DNA of 64,000 nucleotides, from the NCBI GenBank assembly GCA_003290165.1, contig QNQO01000533.1, forward strand, positions 124,001 through 188,000, in the 5' to 3' direction. The stretch is from Berberis thunbergii. Its lineage: Eukaryota > Streptophyta > Magnoliopsida > Ranunculales > Berberidaceae. The notes beneath the pieces were generated by a model. It was not told the DNA's origin, did no database searches, and worked only from the letters and a program-made list of their open reading frames with translations. The first letter of the stretch is position 1; every line of letters starts with the position of its first letter. The translations under genes were made by a program, and so were the position numbers. Positions 10,178-23,600 of this stretch are shown here, one piece after another.

Positions 10178-13100
10178 CTGTTTGTAGAAAATAACTATAG
10201 ATTAATGAAAAGTGTGAGACTGAAAAGTGCGATAAATTGATGTGGTTGTACCTTATGTTTTGCAGACTGCAATAAACAGAATGCTGTCTTAAAGTGCAGT
10301 ATAACCAGCAGTAGCAGACTGCAATAAACAGACTGCAATAAGCCCCGAAGCTCAGCAGTAGCAGCTGCAAAGAGAATGACATAAAACTGACCAAAAAGCC
10401 AAGATTGAAGTTAACATTTTTGTTATTTCTACTATTAGTACAATGTTTATATAATTGAAACACTGTTCAGCAGTTCGGCTATTCAAATCCTAGCAGAGAC
10501 CTAAAAAGTAGGCTCCTTCCACAAGATTCAACCTTCAAGTCTATTTCTGTATTACCTATCATCCACTAAATCTTAGCTCTATCAGTCCAAATCCAAAGAA
10601 AATAGTATCTCTTATCACTTCAATGTATGAAATGATGGATATGGATGTTTCAGTGTCATTTTTGCCAGAATCATCATTTCTTACGATATTCATCAAAATG
10701 TGCATGTAACTACTTGCATTAATAAAAGTACTAACCAACCAAGGTCTCTCACCTCTGCCCTTTATATAACATAAACTAAATTCCAAATTCATAAAATAAA
10801 GACATAGGGATCAGAATTATACCCTGACATAAGATCTAATATTTCATCTCTCTAAGATAATCTATTAGTTTCCATGACACGACCAAAGAAAAAAAAATCA
10901 AAGGAATTGTATACTCAAGGAAAAATAAAATGCTAGAAAGTGTTGATATAGTGTTCAAACAATTTATGACACTGAAAGTGTTCATAACTAGAGTCGATAA
11001 AAAGAGTGATCGTCAAAATTAACAAATTGGTGATGTTGATCAAATTAGGGAAGAAAAACCGATGAATAATGAAGAAATTCAAGCCAAAAGAGACTGTTGT
11101 TTGATAAACTAAATACAATGTAATATCAACAAGAAATAAAAAGAGATCGACAGAGCAGCCTGTAGCTGCTAACAATTGAGAATCAAAAGCTGAGTCAAAA
11201 GTCCATAGACAATCATAAAACAAATAAAGGGACTAATAGGCATGAATGATTTATCGTAAAACATTGATTAGCAGTATGCAGCATCCATCACTCCTTGATT
11301 GAGGTATTGAAGACCAAACTCTGGGTCATCTCCCCCCAATAGATAATAAGGATTAGAGATCATTTTCCAGTGGGTTTGTCAACCAAGGGAGTCAATAAGA
11401 CAAGTATTGGTGGGACTCCTAAGGATATTATCTGGGATAATGAGGAAGATAATTCTAGGGAGAAATGTCTGTCAATTGAAGGTTTTGCCCCTCTTCGGGA
11501 TCCTCCATAATCCATTTCCTCAAGTGGGAAAAGCAAATAGCAAAGTCTGTAGTTATGAGCTGAAACATAAACTAAATTCCAAATTCATAAAATAAAAACT
11601 GTGAAATCTGAGCTGAAACAAAACTAGTAAACCTCACAAGATCTTAATATTCATGAAGTTAAAGAGAAAATAATTGAAAGGGCATCAAAATTAGAACTTG
11701 CAAAGGAACCCCATACCAAAGATTGAATCAAAATACCTCAAAGTAAAGAAGATAACATATGCACAAACACTAATCCATAACACCATTCTGGTACTTTATC
11801 TACACTCAGCAATTCCACGCCTTGAGAAAGGCCTAAATCATGAATAACTACTCGGAGAAATGAAGTCAGTTTGACAGGTTCAAGTATGATACAGAGGAAT
11901 AAAAAAATGGTTTGCATTAAGAATCTTACCTGAAACCAGAATCGCTTACATGACATCAAGTACTCTGCATTTCGAACTAAACGTGTATAACACCATGATC
12001 CTATGGATTAGCATTACATATTAAATCACAGGAGGAAATAAATAAATAAAGGGAGTTGAAAGACAAAAAAAAGGGTTCATATAATTTTTTTTTTTAATGT
12101 TGCATGCCCAAGTGTTAAAAAAAAGACAAACGAAAGAAAAGACAACTTAAAAAAAAGGGTTCCTACTTTTTTTTTTTACCATGGCCGAACAATTAATCTA
12201 CAAGAAAAAACATACACCCAACTTTGCTTAGCAATAACTATCATAAGAGACATCAGCAAACACAAGAGGCTAAAGAACATGATTCTGGCATCTTATATAC
12301 ATTACGCTTTGATCGGACGAAAATTTTTATGACAGACTAAAAGGGTAAAACTGACCACAACAAAAACCATATCTAGACCACCCTATCATTTCAAAAGAAT
12401 GAAAATTCCTAAATCATGGTTGACTAAAAGGGTAAAATGAAGATTCAACAAAGCACTACTACTTTATTGTCGAAATAGAGGTACCAAACCACTACTACTT
12501 TATTGTCTAATCCTGACATTCTAACATAAACTATACCTCAATACCCGACTCCGGAGCTGCATTTATACTAAATTTGAAGCATACCTCAATACCTGCCTCC
12601 GATCATTAGTTGATTTAGTCCCGAATTTCATACTCAAATTGAAGCTGAGGTAGAAAGGCTTTAACATAACCATGCAAGCATAGTCAGCAGCTACATACCC
12701 ATGCACGCATACCCAATTGTAAGTACTTGAACAACAAGACTAATCATTGTCAAAATGACCAAATGCATTTAAAAGGTAAAAAAATCTCTATAGCAAAATT
12801 GAACCTGTGATTCCAACTGCTGATTTGTCTCCAATCTTCAGATGGTGTCCTGATTTCCTTTTGCAATTTGTCTCTCTCATCATGAATGTTGAAGCTAAGC
12901 GCTTAATAAAACACTCTAAACATTTTGGAGAAATCTCCTCATATTATTCCAACCAATCTCCTCATATCTATCTCTCAAAACTCCCTAAAAACTATGTAGA
13001 TGAATACAACTCCCTATAATGCAAAATCAATTGACATTTGAAGCAGTGAAACATCTTATTATGCAATACATAAACTAACATTTAATAGTATTCTACAACA

Positions 13101-13372
13101 TTACGCAACAACAGCATTACAACATTACGCAACAGCATTACAGCATTAACAACAACATTACATGTGCATCATTAAAAGCAACGGTAACAACATTACAAAA
13201 TAACATTTCAACATTAACATTCATATAGCATACGTACATATGCAATGAATACAAGTTGATCTACAAAAGTGGTAGTAGTTAAAGCATATATTCAGGAATT
13301 CAAGACCAAGAAAGATATTCATTCATGGATTCTAATATATATTACAAGTCTCTATCAATGCTTACCGAATCT
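10178..13372. other. long AT-rich internal part of element 2
   Basis: No convincing gene. A short minus-strand stretch near 11,270-11,375 reads SNPYYLLGGDDPEFGLQYLN and looks exon-like, but I cannot name it. Around 13,090-13,220 there is low-complexity sequence built from ACATTACGCAACA words just 3' of the TNP1 gene. The remainder is A/T-rich, intron-like DNA. Confidence 0.4.
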
Positions 13373-16227
13373 CTAAATCATAACAACTTTGTCTGCTGGC
13401 CATGCTACTGTAGTATCGATGGCATCTTCAATAAATTCCAGCTCAGATGTAGGCTTCCAAAGAGATGCAGTAGGAACTTTTGGACTATCTACCCAAACTT
13501 TAATAGCATTAGGACCCAAGGGAACGTGATGAACTACCTGATTTGGATCACTTGAAACCCAACGTCCTTCAGCAACTACTTGTCCCGAACCACTAACATC
13601 CAACAACTTGCAGTTTTTCTTTGAGCCCATGTTCACACTCTAACAACAAGTCAAACAGAACAAATACATTAAACTGAGTAATCACTTTACTAATAGATAT
13701 ATATTTACTTCAATTATGCATTAGTGTATGTCAATCACATTTAACTTACCAAACGATATGATGCATTTTCGACTTCCTGATTTTCAGGTACTTTTTCTAA
13801 AACAACTTTGTCTGCCGGCCAAGCTATAGTAGAACCAACCACATCTTTAATGAATGTCATACTAGATGTAGGCCTCCATAAAAATGCGTCAGGGTTTTTT
13901 GACATATCTACCCAAACACTCATGGCATTAGGTCCAAGAGGAATATCATTGATTAGTGTTTTTGGATCACTCGAATGCCAACGTCCTTCTGCCACTATTT
14001 CATCTTTTCCACTCCAATCAAACAATGAGCACTTGTTCGTTGAATTGTTGTCGTTGATCTGTAAAGAAAGAATGTATAAAAACAGGAATCATATACACAA
14101 TAATACAACTATTTAAAGTACATAAATACATTGTATAAATACCAAAGCAATCAATACTTATCTTACCAAAGGCGTATCAATATTATCTTGTTGAACTGAA
14201 TCTTGATCAGGTTGCAAAATAACTCTATCGGCAGGCCATGCTATCGATTTACCTTGAGCTTGTTCTATACAAGTCATACTAGATGTAGGCCTCCATAGGA
14301 AAGCATCTGGTTTAGTTGGGATATCAACACGGACTTTGATTGCACTAGGACCCATAGGATTTTATTGACCTCCACATTAGGATCCCTTGATGTCAAATGT
14401 CCTTTCGCAACAATTTCCTTTGTTCCACTCCAATCTAACAACTGGCATTTCTCTAGTGACTTCGTGTTGACACTCTGCAATTAATCAATTAAAATATTAG
14501 AATTGAAGCAAGTTTAGATTGAAGCTTAATGCGACAATTTTTAAACTAATTGTTGTACCACTGGAGATGTTTTGTCTTCTTCTCCACTTTGCTCGATCTA
14601 ACAACACATCAAATAATTAAAAATAAAAAAATTTCAACAACTAAGCAGAAATTTTAATTAATAACTGATCACAGCATGTATCAAACTTGCCTTGTTTTTC
14701 AATAATGTATTGACCAATTTCTCCAAATGTTGGATTTTCTCGTGCATGACAGTTTGTTGCTCTTGCATCTCCGTCGCTTGTTTGTCCTTAGTTTGAAGGA
14801 ATGTCAATTTGTTGATGGTCACTCCTCTTCCCATTCCTCTTAGTCGTCCAGGATGTTCATTTCCTAAGACTTTGGAAAGAGCATCATCGGTCACATTTGT
14901 TGTCGAGTTAGATGCACTTTCGGCTTCGATTAGCTTCTCCTATATAATTCAACACATATCATATCATAGTGTATGGTTTCAGAAACTATACAAAATTACA
15001 CATAATGCAACATTACAAATGACATTTCACTCACAATGGTTTCGGAAACTCTTGTATTTACTGGTTTACCGTATTTTTTGGTCCGCGAATTAATCCACAC
15101 TTGAACCCTAGAAACAGAAAATGGCTCGGTACTATTCTTTTTCTATCAGAAAAAAAATTGATATAAGGTCTTGAAAAATTAGTAATTGGACCTAAACAAT
15201 ATTTTGACCACAACATAAGAATGCATATGAATATGAAAAGAGTATCACCATATCTTCTGCTAATCGAGCCAATCCTTTTCGGCTGCATGTGTGTGGGATT
15301 TGATTACGCCTCATTGCTTTATACTTATCACTTACAGTCTGAAATTGTATTAATTTAGCATGATTTTAACTGAATTATAATGATTTACCATATAATATAA
15401 TATTACAACTAGTTTTAAAACATACCTTAAATGATGGACTAGTTTTTGTCTTGATGAACTTTATCCACTCTGTTCTACTTTGAATGTTTTTAGGCTGAAG
15501 CGCAAGTATTTCTTCTTCATTAGCTGCTTCTTTTATTTGGCTGACTAACCTTGATTTTGAGGCCCTCCATATACATCCCATCGATTTAAATACGATAGCC
15601 TTTTGCCATTCTGTGTCCAAATCGAATCTTGCCTGGAGTTTATATAAAATTATCACTAAGTAACTCAATACTGGTAATTTTACTGTAAGAGTTCTATCAC
15701 AACTTGTGTATACTTAAATGTACATTTCATTGAATTGTAAGAGTTCATAATACCTGAATTGATCTCCACAAGATTACTTTTACGTCATTACCAAGCTTCC
15801 TCCAATCGCATAATGTTACAGGTACGTGCTCTCGTACAAGTGGAACTAAAAATGAATACAAACTAATTGACCCCGCTCCACATGGATCACCTTTATCTGT
15901 AAATTCAACATGAACTCGACTTGTCGCCTCTACAGCAATATCTCTCATTTTGGTTGAACCCCTAGGTTTCTTAACTCCCATCGGGTCTGCAATTGACTCT
16001 TGTGCTTCTTGTGCATTTTTTTCGACCACTTCTTTGGACGCCGATGGTTGTATATGTTGGAGATTAGGTTCATGACTCTCATGTTGTTGGGTCAAAGTCT
16101 GTTGACATGCTTCTGGACCTTTTGATACATTCTTATCCGTTCCTTCTAAGACCTTGTATGTTTTTCTGGGTATCAAAGTACGTTTCCTTTTGTGAGATAG
16201 GTCGTTCTTTTTGGCTTCATCAACCAT
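13373..16227 (-). pseudogene. TNP1-type (Transposase_24-like) gene of CACTA element 2, nine exons, one frameshift
   Basis: Exons I place on the minus strand: 16,227-15,754; 15,632-15,426; 15,338-15,249; 15,142-15,035; 14,939-14,691; 14,597-14,559; 14,474-14,167; 14,058-13,750; 13,639-13,373. The total is 2,051 nt, one base short of 684 codons. The N-terminal half has the marks of plant En/Spm TNP1/Transposase_24 proteins: SLYSFLVPLVREHVPVTLCDW, MRRNQIPHTCSRKGLARL, GRLRGMGRGVT and a short coiled coil. The last three exons are repeats of one domain (about 90 residues, each with a WSG/VSG...EGRW, LGPNA...V.VD, LW(R/K)PTS and IAWPAD core). The first repeat exon (14,474-14,167) lacks one base near 14,358, shifting frame before GPSAIKV. 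One intron (from 14,690) starts with GC instead of GT. TNPA/TNP1-type proteins bind the subterminal repeats. Confidence 0.85.
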
Positions 16228-16471
16228 TGTTGTTCACCTGTCTAAGACAAAAAAGTTGATCATTTCAGTATATGTAATGCATTTATAAGCTTAATCATAT
16301 AATGAAAACAAAACTGAATAGACAACATACGAAATATGTGTGTAAATAATATATAAAAACAAATAGACTTTTGATAAAACAACCAAAACACAAGCTAAAT
16401 AAAGATGAAGGTTAAGACCATATATTACACAAATATGCCCTCACAATAAAGATGAAGGTTAAGAACATTAA

Positions 16472-19400
16472 TTACACAAATATGCCCTCACAATTCTCCC
16501 TCACATATCTAACTTCACGACTAGACTCCTCAATGTCCATGTCAACTTCTAGTGGTATTGAACCTTCCGCACTTTCGTCATCGGCCTCTAACTCATGGAA
16601 ACCTCTTGGTGGTGCTTTCATTACAACATACCAATTAGAAGAATCATCTTCTCTTGAATAAAAGACTTGTTTTGCTTGAGATGCTAAAATATATGGATCT
16701 CTTGCAAATGAGACTTGACTTTGATGGAGGTTCACGAGGGTTAATCCATCTTCAACTTTAACACCATTACCTTTGTTTGCCCAATGACACCTAAATATCG
16801 GAACGTAGAATACATGATAGTCTAGTAATATTATATCCGTCAATACTCCATAGTAAGTAACCAAATCAAACACTTGTGCAGTATCTTTTGCGCTTGCCCT
16901 ACACATGCTGGTTGCCTCATACATAATCCCACTATTTTGGGTTTCCCGGTCGACATCTTTTGTGTGAAAACGTTGCCCATTGATAATATACCCAGAAAAA
17001 GACAATGCACTATTCCGTGGACCATATGCAATCCATTTCAATGTGTCCGAGTCATCTTTTGAATCAATAGGAATCTGTTAAAGTATAGAAATGAAATTAA
17101 GAGATAAAAAGTAAGTAGTTATAAAAACCTTATTTTTTATCCATTCTGCAAATTTTTCAGTATGTTTATTCCAAAGTAAGGTTGCATCGCGTGTAAGACG
17201 TTTGTTTGATTCTTGTAAAACCTCCAAGTGCATGCTAGTAGGAGAGAAAACTGAATAAGTAAAATGGTTATGGTGTACCGATAGAGATCTAAAATCTGTG
17301 AATTTCATTTTACTTACTCTAAATATGTATCCACCACCGCTGTATTCATCAACACAACTTGATGTGCAAGTTTTTTTTCTCTATCAGTTAGTGTGATCGA
17401 TGTGGCTCTAGAAATTGGACGGCCTTCCAAAATAACTTCATTTGCAAAATCAGTATTGCGAACTTCTTTTTCCTCCACTTGTATTGTTTTTTTCAAAAAT
17501 TCGCTACAAAAACTTATGCACTCTTCTGCAAGATATGATTCGGCGATACACCCCTCTGGCCGTGCAGGATTCCTAACGTAATCTTTCAGTGTTTTCATAT
17601 ATCTGTACATAAATAACTTATAAGTTATTCAATATATTAAGGTTCAAACAGAACTATTCGGACTAAAAAAAAAGGAATGATTCCTTACCTCTCAAAGGGA
17701 TACATCCAACGAAAATGAACAGGTCCACATAATCTAGCTTCTCTTCCTAGATGAACCGTTAAGTGTACCATAATATCAAAAAAAGAAGGTGGAAAAAACC
17801 TTTCAAGCATGCATACAGTTTCAATGACGTCTTCCTCCAATATTTCTAATTTCTCTCTATCTATAACACGCTGACACAACCTATTGAAGAATGCACATAA
17901 CCGAAGTACTGCATTTCTAGGCCCTTTTGGAAGTAATCCTCGTAAAGCAACCGGCAACAACTGTTGCATTAGAACATGATAATCATGTGACTTCAGGCCA
18001 ATGACCTTGCATTCCTCACAAGATACACATCGCCCAATGTTTGAACAATAGCCATCAGCTCCCTTGAAGTCATATAATCTCTTGCAAAATTTCTTCTTTT
18101 CAGACCTTGAAAATGTCCATGGAGCAGGTGGAAGGTATGTTCTGCTTCCATGAGCTTGTGGATACAGGTCCTTCCGTATTTGCATATCATGTAAGTCCTT
18201 ACGAGCATTAACCCCATCTTTTGACTTTCCACAATGCAACATTGTGCCAATAATGCTTTCACAAACATTTTTTTCGACATGCATTACGTCTAAATTATGA
18301 CGTAATGGAAGTTCCTACAGAAACATGAACGTAACCATTAATACTTATTTTTTTAGACCATTAGTGAATATAAAAAAAACTAAGCGATTAAAGACCTAAA
18401 AACAAACCTCCCAATATGGCAAATCGAAAAAGATTGACCTTTTTTTCCACCTTGATAGCTCATCATGATCATCATCATCGTCATTGCCATCAACATCGTC
18501 ATCACCATTATCATCAGCATCAACATCTTTAGCATTATCATTTCTCTTTCTTTTTTTCTTATGACATTTTCCAAAATCATTTGGAAAATTCTTAAGAGCA
18601 ATAGAAATGTTCCGACCAGACAAGATTCTAGGCTTCCTTCCATGTTCCACATTGTTATCAAACCAAGCCTTCTTTCCTCGATATTCATGTGTGGGTGACA
18701 GAAATTTTCTATGACCCATGTATGCAAATTTCTTACTGTGCGTTAACCATCTGTAGTGCGTATTTTTGCCACAAATAGGACATGCCTTTTTACCTTTTGT
18801 ACAACATCCAGCGAGGTTTCCATATGCTGGAAAATCACTTATGGTCCATAGCAAAAGTGCTTTGAGATTAAAAATATTTTCACCAAACGCATCATATGCC
18901 TTGACTCCATTGTGCCACAAATGTTGCAAGTCTTCTATAAGTGGCTGTAAGTAGACGTCTATGTCATTTCCAGGTTGCTTTGGACCCGGAATCAATAGCG
19001 TTAACATGATATTCTCTTTCTTCATGCACAACGCAGGAGGCAAATTGTAGTTAACTAGCATCACTGGCCAACAACTGTATTTAGAGCTTAACATGGAAAA
19101 AGGATTAAAACCATCAGTAGAAAGACCAAGTCTGAGATTGCGTGGATCAGCTGCAAATGATTCCCATTTATCATTAACCAATTCCCATGTTACAGAATCA
19201 ACAGGGTACCGCATTTTTCCATCTGTGCTTTTATTATTGAAATGCCACCTTAAATCTGCAGCCATTTTTTCAGACCTAAACATCCTTTTGAATCTTGAAA
19301 TTATAGGAAAGTACCTCAAAACTTTAACTGGAATACCTTTTCTAATCTCTTTGGTCCTCTTATTTTTCTTCCATCATGAAGCACCACATTTAGGACAATT

Positions 19401-20192
19401 GTCCAAGTCTTTGTACTATTTTCTAAATAGACTGCAATCATTCTCACAGGCATGAATCTTTTCATAACTAATCTCAAATGACTTGAGAAACTTTTTAACC
19501 GAGTAAAATGACTTCAAAAGTACATTGTCTTGTGGAAGCATGTCTGCCAATATCTCAAGAAGCTCACTAAAACTTTTATTAGACCATCCACTTTGAGTTT
19601 TAAGTCGATATAAAGCTACAATGGCTGATAGCTTGTTGTAATTTGAACAGTTCGGGTACAAAGGGGTTTCTGCATCTTTTAGTTTTTCTATAAAATCATC
19701 AGCATTTATGGATTTAGTAGGCTCAATGTAGTCTTCATTAACCAACTCAGTAGGCTTCAAATATTCTTCATCAAAAAAGTGGGCAGCTCTATATAAGTTA
19801 TATGTCTCGTCGTTCCACATTTTTTCAGGAATAAAATCACCATTTATAATTATCTTCTCCCCATGCTCATACCAATCTTTACTTTGTTTGTACTTCGCAT
19901 CCATTCCCCTTATAACCAAATGTTCAACAACAGTACTGCCACATTGATGCTCTAGATTGCGACAATCTACGCAAGGGCATAATATCATTTTAGGATTTCC
20001 CAAGTTGTTTGTAACCATTTTCACAAAATTCCATGCTCCTTTCTCGTACTCAGGATCAGCTCTATGACAAAAAAGACAAGAAAAATATTTTGCTCTAAGA
20101 CCTCAGACATTTCTAATTCTATAATAAATATCTAACTACGCACAACTAAATTTGTACCTGTGCAGACCCACCCAACCTTTATCCAGCATCAT
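16472..20192 (-). pseudogene. TNP2-type transposase of CACTA element 2, six exons, two in-frame stops
   Basis: Exons on the minus strand: 20,192-20,158; 20,061-18,408; 18,314-17,689; 17,602-17,318; 17,234-17,129; 17,074-16,472. Together they give 3,309 nt, exactly 1,103 codons, with every junction GT-AG and in phase. The order is the standard one: transposase-associated N-terminal domain (KGWVGLHRADPEYEKG, CPCVDCRN), Cys pair CPKCGAS, catalytic Transposase_21-type region (LRLGLSTDGFNPFS, CPICGKNTHYRWL), an Asp-rich acidic loop, YWEELPLRHNLDVMHVEKNV, a DUF4218-like part (CRVIDREKLEILEEDVIET, FFPPSFFDIMVHLTVHL) and a DUF4216-like C-terminus. Two stops interrupt the Cys region: TAG at 19,416-19,418 and TGA at 19,374-19,376 (the latter where Arg is usual, so CGA to TGA). 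Otherwise nearly full length. TNP2 proteins cut and join the CACTA ends. Confidence 0.92.
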
Positions 20193-23100
20193 ATTTTCTT
20201 GTAGTACTCAGCTCAACAAATTCTAAAATTCAAACAAATAACTACTCAAATCTTTATGGGGTAATTGAAAGTTTCATATATATATATATAAGCAGTACTT
20301 GAATGGAAGTCCAATTTCATACTAAATACATATTCATATCCGTTCTGAAAGCATTACAAACTGGCAGCATAAATGTTAAACGTAAACACAAAAATTAAAA
20401 TCACACAATGCTACAACATAAATGTGATGAAGGGGTTCAAATTGGATAAATTTTGGCCTTTTCACCTGACCAGACCATCACTTGCTTACAAAATTGAAAT
20501 CTCCCCTCGCATTATCTATATCTTTTGTAGGCCAAACTTCTTTTATTTATATCTTATATATGGTCCCTAGTTCCACACTGAGATTTCGATCACTCTCGTT
20601 CCGTATCTTCAACTAATCCTGTTGTGAACCCCATTGTATCAAATACAAAAATGGATACTATCTAGCTGTAGAACTTGTTTGCCGTAGAATTTGCATGCAA
20701 TGGTATCTTTCATTCATGCTAGTATAGCTTATTGGCTTATACTGTCTGCTTTACTAAAGTAGTCGGATTCAGCAATCAAATGGAACCCCCGCTGGATGAT
20801 TGCAGGTAGTTTTCTACTTTTCCATAGCTACACATACTGATGATGAAGATTAGATATCATCATCTTGGCTCTCTTTGATAAATTAACCGAAAGAAATAGA
20901 GCCTCAGTTTTTCAAAGTTATGAGTAACCCTAGAAAAGACCACTAGATTAGCGAGTACTCAATGTCCATACTAATTAACAAAAGAAAAAAAATATTGAAA
21001 TTGCAAAGCAATTACTCATAATGTGTCTTGATCCTCAATGTCTTGAGCTCATTACCTCCGCGCTGTCACATTCGCACTCATTCTTATCTCCATAATCACA
21101 CTTTGTCAGGATTAACCAATGTTATATTTGATTTTGATACACAGAGCAATATGAACACAAGTTTGGGTTGATGAGCAAGCAACTTTTAGGCGGTAAAAAT
21201 GACATAAAAACAAGAAGTTAAGCAAAAGTTGAATAATTTTTAAAATGTAAAGATCACACGTGAGACGTATGACAGTAAAACGCATGGACCAAAAGAAGAT
21301 GCCCCCATCGGCTACTTTGTTCTCAAAAATACTATTTTTACAGAATTATTCCTCATCTTCCCCACCTTACTTTCTCTGATTAAAATGCTCTTTATAAGTA
21401 AATTTTGGAATCCTATGAGTTGAAACCCCTAAGAAAGCCAAAGATGAGAATTGGGAGGATGAAGGTTTTGCTCTTTCTTGCTTGGAGGAATTTTAACTTT
21501 AATGGTGGAGATGAAAAAAGAGATAGGAACTTTGGATTTTAAAACTTTTTTTAGTGGCCTTCTGCAGCCCTTTTGGTTGCAACAACAAACATGCTCATGA
21601 GGTTCATGCAAAGAGAGAATGTAAAATGTAGGTCCTGATCACTAAAGGAGTCTAAAGTTGGAATCATTGTGCTGATTTAGTCGATATGTATGATAGTAAG
21701 ACCTTACTCCCTAAAGCGTTGCAGGGTATGTACTTGTATAAAAGTAAGAATTACGTGTTTATGAGGAATTACTCATGTTTTCTCCTAAATGGTGTACATG
21801 GTTAGAAACTTTAAAATGGTATTATTACGAACAAGAACTCTAAACTAACAATAAAAGGTAAAGCTAAATTGGAAAATTGATCCATTTGACGCCCTCACTC
21901 ACAAACAATGTTTTCTTTTTGTGATAATAATAATAAGATATCTATATATTACTATTAAACAGAAACAAGAAGAGGAAGGCTCGAGTCCAAGTTCCTGGCC
22001 CCTCTTGAGACACGAGACTGAAAAATAGTGCTTAATCTAGATACTTTTTACATTCTTAAGCTTACAACTAATTACACTAATTCCATAGTCCTGCACTTGC
22101 AAAAGGCCCGCCTGAAAAACACCAGCTCAAAGCTTATCATCCTACTGATCAAACCATACAGGTCCAACAAAAACATTTGGGACTCACTTCGTTTGAGAGA
22201 AGCTATGGTCTATTGTAAATAATAAAACACAAAGTCATCTACTCATATCCATGCACTTTATAAGTGTGTGAGCAACCTCATAAGTCATAACAGAACTAAT
22301 GCTTTGTGAAAAATGTAAAAAGCGGCATGAAGATCTCCTCCTCATTAAGAAAACCTGAGTATATACGGATTGCCATGGGAGACTGCACACCTTATAAAAT
22401 GGGAAAATCCTTAATCATAAGATTTTTAGTTTCCTTTAATTTTGTCATTTTTCATTTGTTTTTTTTTTTTTTTTTTGTGGGCGAGAATTTATGTTATTTA
22501 TATGGTTGTTTGCTGTTATTGAATTCTCCAGCCGCTCAAGATTGGCTACAATGTAACAAGCAAAAATAAATCTTCTTCAAAGATCAATTTAAAGCGATAA
22601 AGAACTTATAGACCTGGATATTAGATAACTGGCAAAGTAAAATTGAAGGTTTGGGAGAAGAGTGACAACAAGGCAGTATATGTTTTAGGATCACCAGTAG
22701 GCAGTCAACCTAGTTTCTTGTATCCATTAACTAGCAATTGAAAATTTTCTACATTTGTCAAGTTATACTGTAAAACAAGACCACACTTAATTGTCAATGA
22801 AACATGAAAACATAAAAATTCCCAGAGGAAGATAGTCTCTAAATCAATTTTCCATTAAAAAAAAATCATCTGACAAATCAAAATGAGCACAACCAGAGGA
22901 AATAGCTTGCAGAGGTGGGGTAGGATTGATAAATAGCTTGCTCCACATGAAAATGCACCCAACAATTATACTCTCAATCAGAATGAGAAAGAAACATATA
23001 ACCCTAAGAAATTTCAAGAAAAATGCAGGAATTTTACTCAAAATGAAGAACTACACAACTCAACCAAATTAATACTCTAATAAGGAAATCAAAGAGGAAA

Positions 23101-23279
23101 GGGAAAAAATTTCAATTCGAGAATTACCTATCTGAAAAATTGATCCTTCAATCAACCAAAACTGATACAAATACTGATCCTTCAAAGCCTTCCAAACACT
23201 TCCACAATTACTTCATGAACTGATACAAATCACTTCATAAACTGATACAAAAAATGATACAAATTATAAATCGTTAGGG
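20193..23279. other. 5' non-coding part of CACTA element 2
   Basis: AT-rich sequence upstream of the TNP2 gene start. It holds a short (TA)n at about 20,277-20,290 and a 16-bp poly-T near 22,460. I see no supported gene on either strand; short open frames have no recognisable motifs. It probably includes promoter-distal leader or intron sequence of the minus-strand transcript. Confidence 0.45.
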
Positions 23280-23600
23280 TTTGCGGTGAAAGCAAAGCAG
23301 GAGAGAGTGAGTGTGTTGAGAATCAGATACCAACCTGAAACGGAGAGCGACAGCACGTACGGCGATGAGTAGAACACGTTGGAGAGGGAGAAACAGAACG
23401 GAGAGGGAGAGCGATCGGAGAGGGAGAGCTGAATGCAGAGGGAGAGCAGAATGCAGAGGGAGAGGGAGACAGATCGAGCGGGATTCTTCTTCCTTCCTTC
23501 CCTCTTCTTTGTTAGCTTTTATTTTTCTTTCGATTTGCGCGGGATAGTTGGCGCCCAGCGAAATCAATCCCGCCTTCATCACATTTCATTTAGCGCACAA
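23280..23600 (-). promoter_or_regulatory. GA-rich, CG-containing block near right end of element 2, probable promoter
   Basis: This block stands out from the AT-rich surroundings. It has repeated GAGAGGGAGAGC and GCAGAGGGAGAGC units (about 23,380-23,480) followed by GCGCGGGATAGTTGGCGCCC and AATCCCGCC. It lies 120-430 bp inside the right terminus, upstream of the minus-strand transposase genes, in the place where the other elements have a comparable block (31,430-31,705 and 49,550-49,790). Promoter function is inferred from position and composition; no TATA box was settled. Confidence 0.45.

Noticed and set aside
18465..18698. Plus-strand open frame rich in Ile (MIIIIVIAINIVITIII)
   Set aside because: It is the antisense of the Asp-rich acidic loop in the TNP2 transposase.
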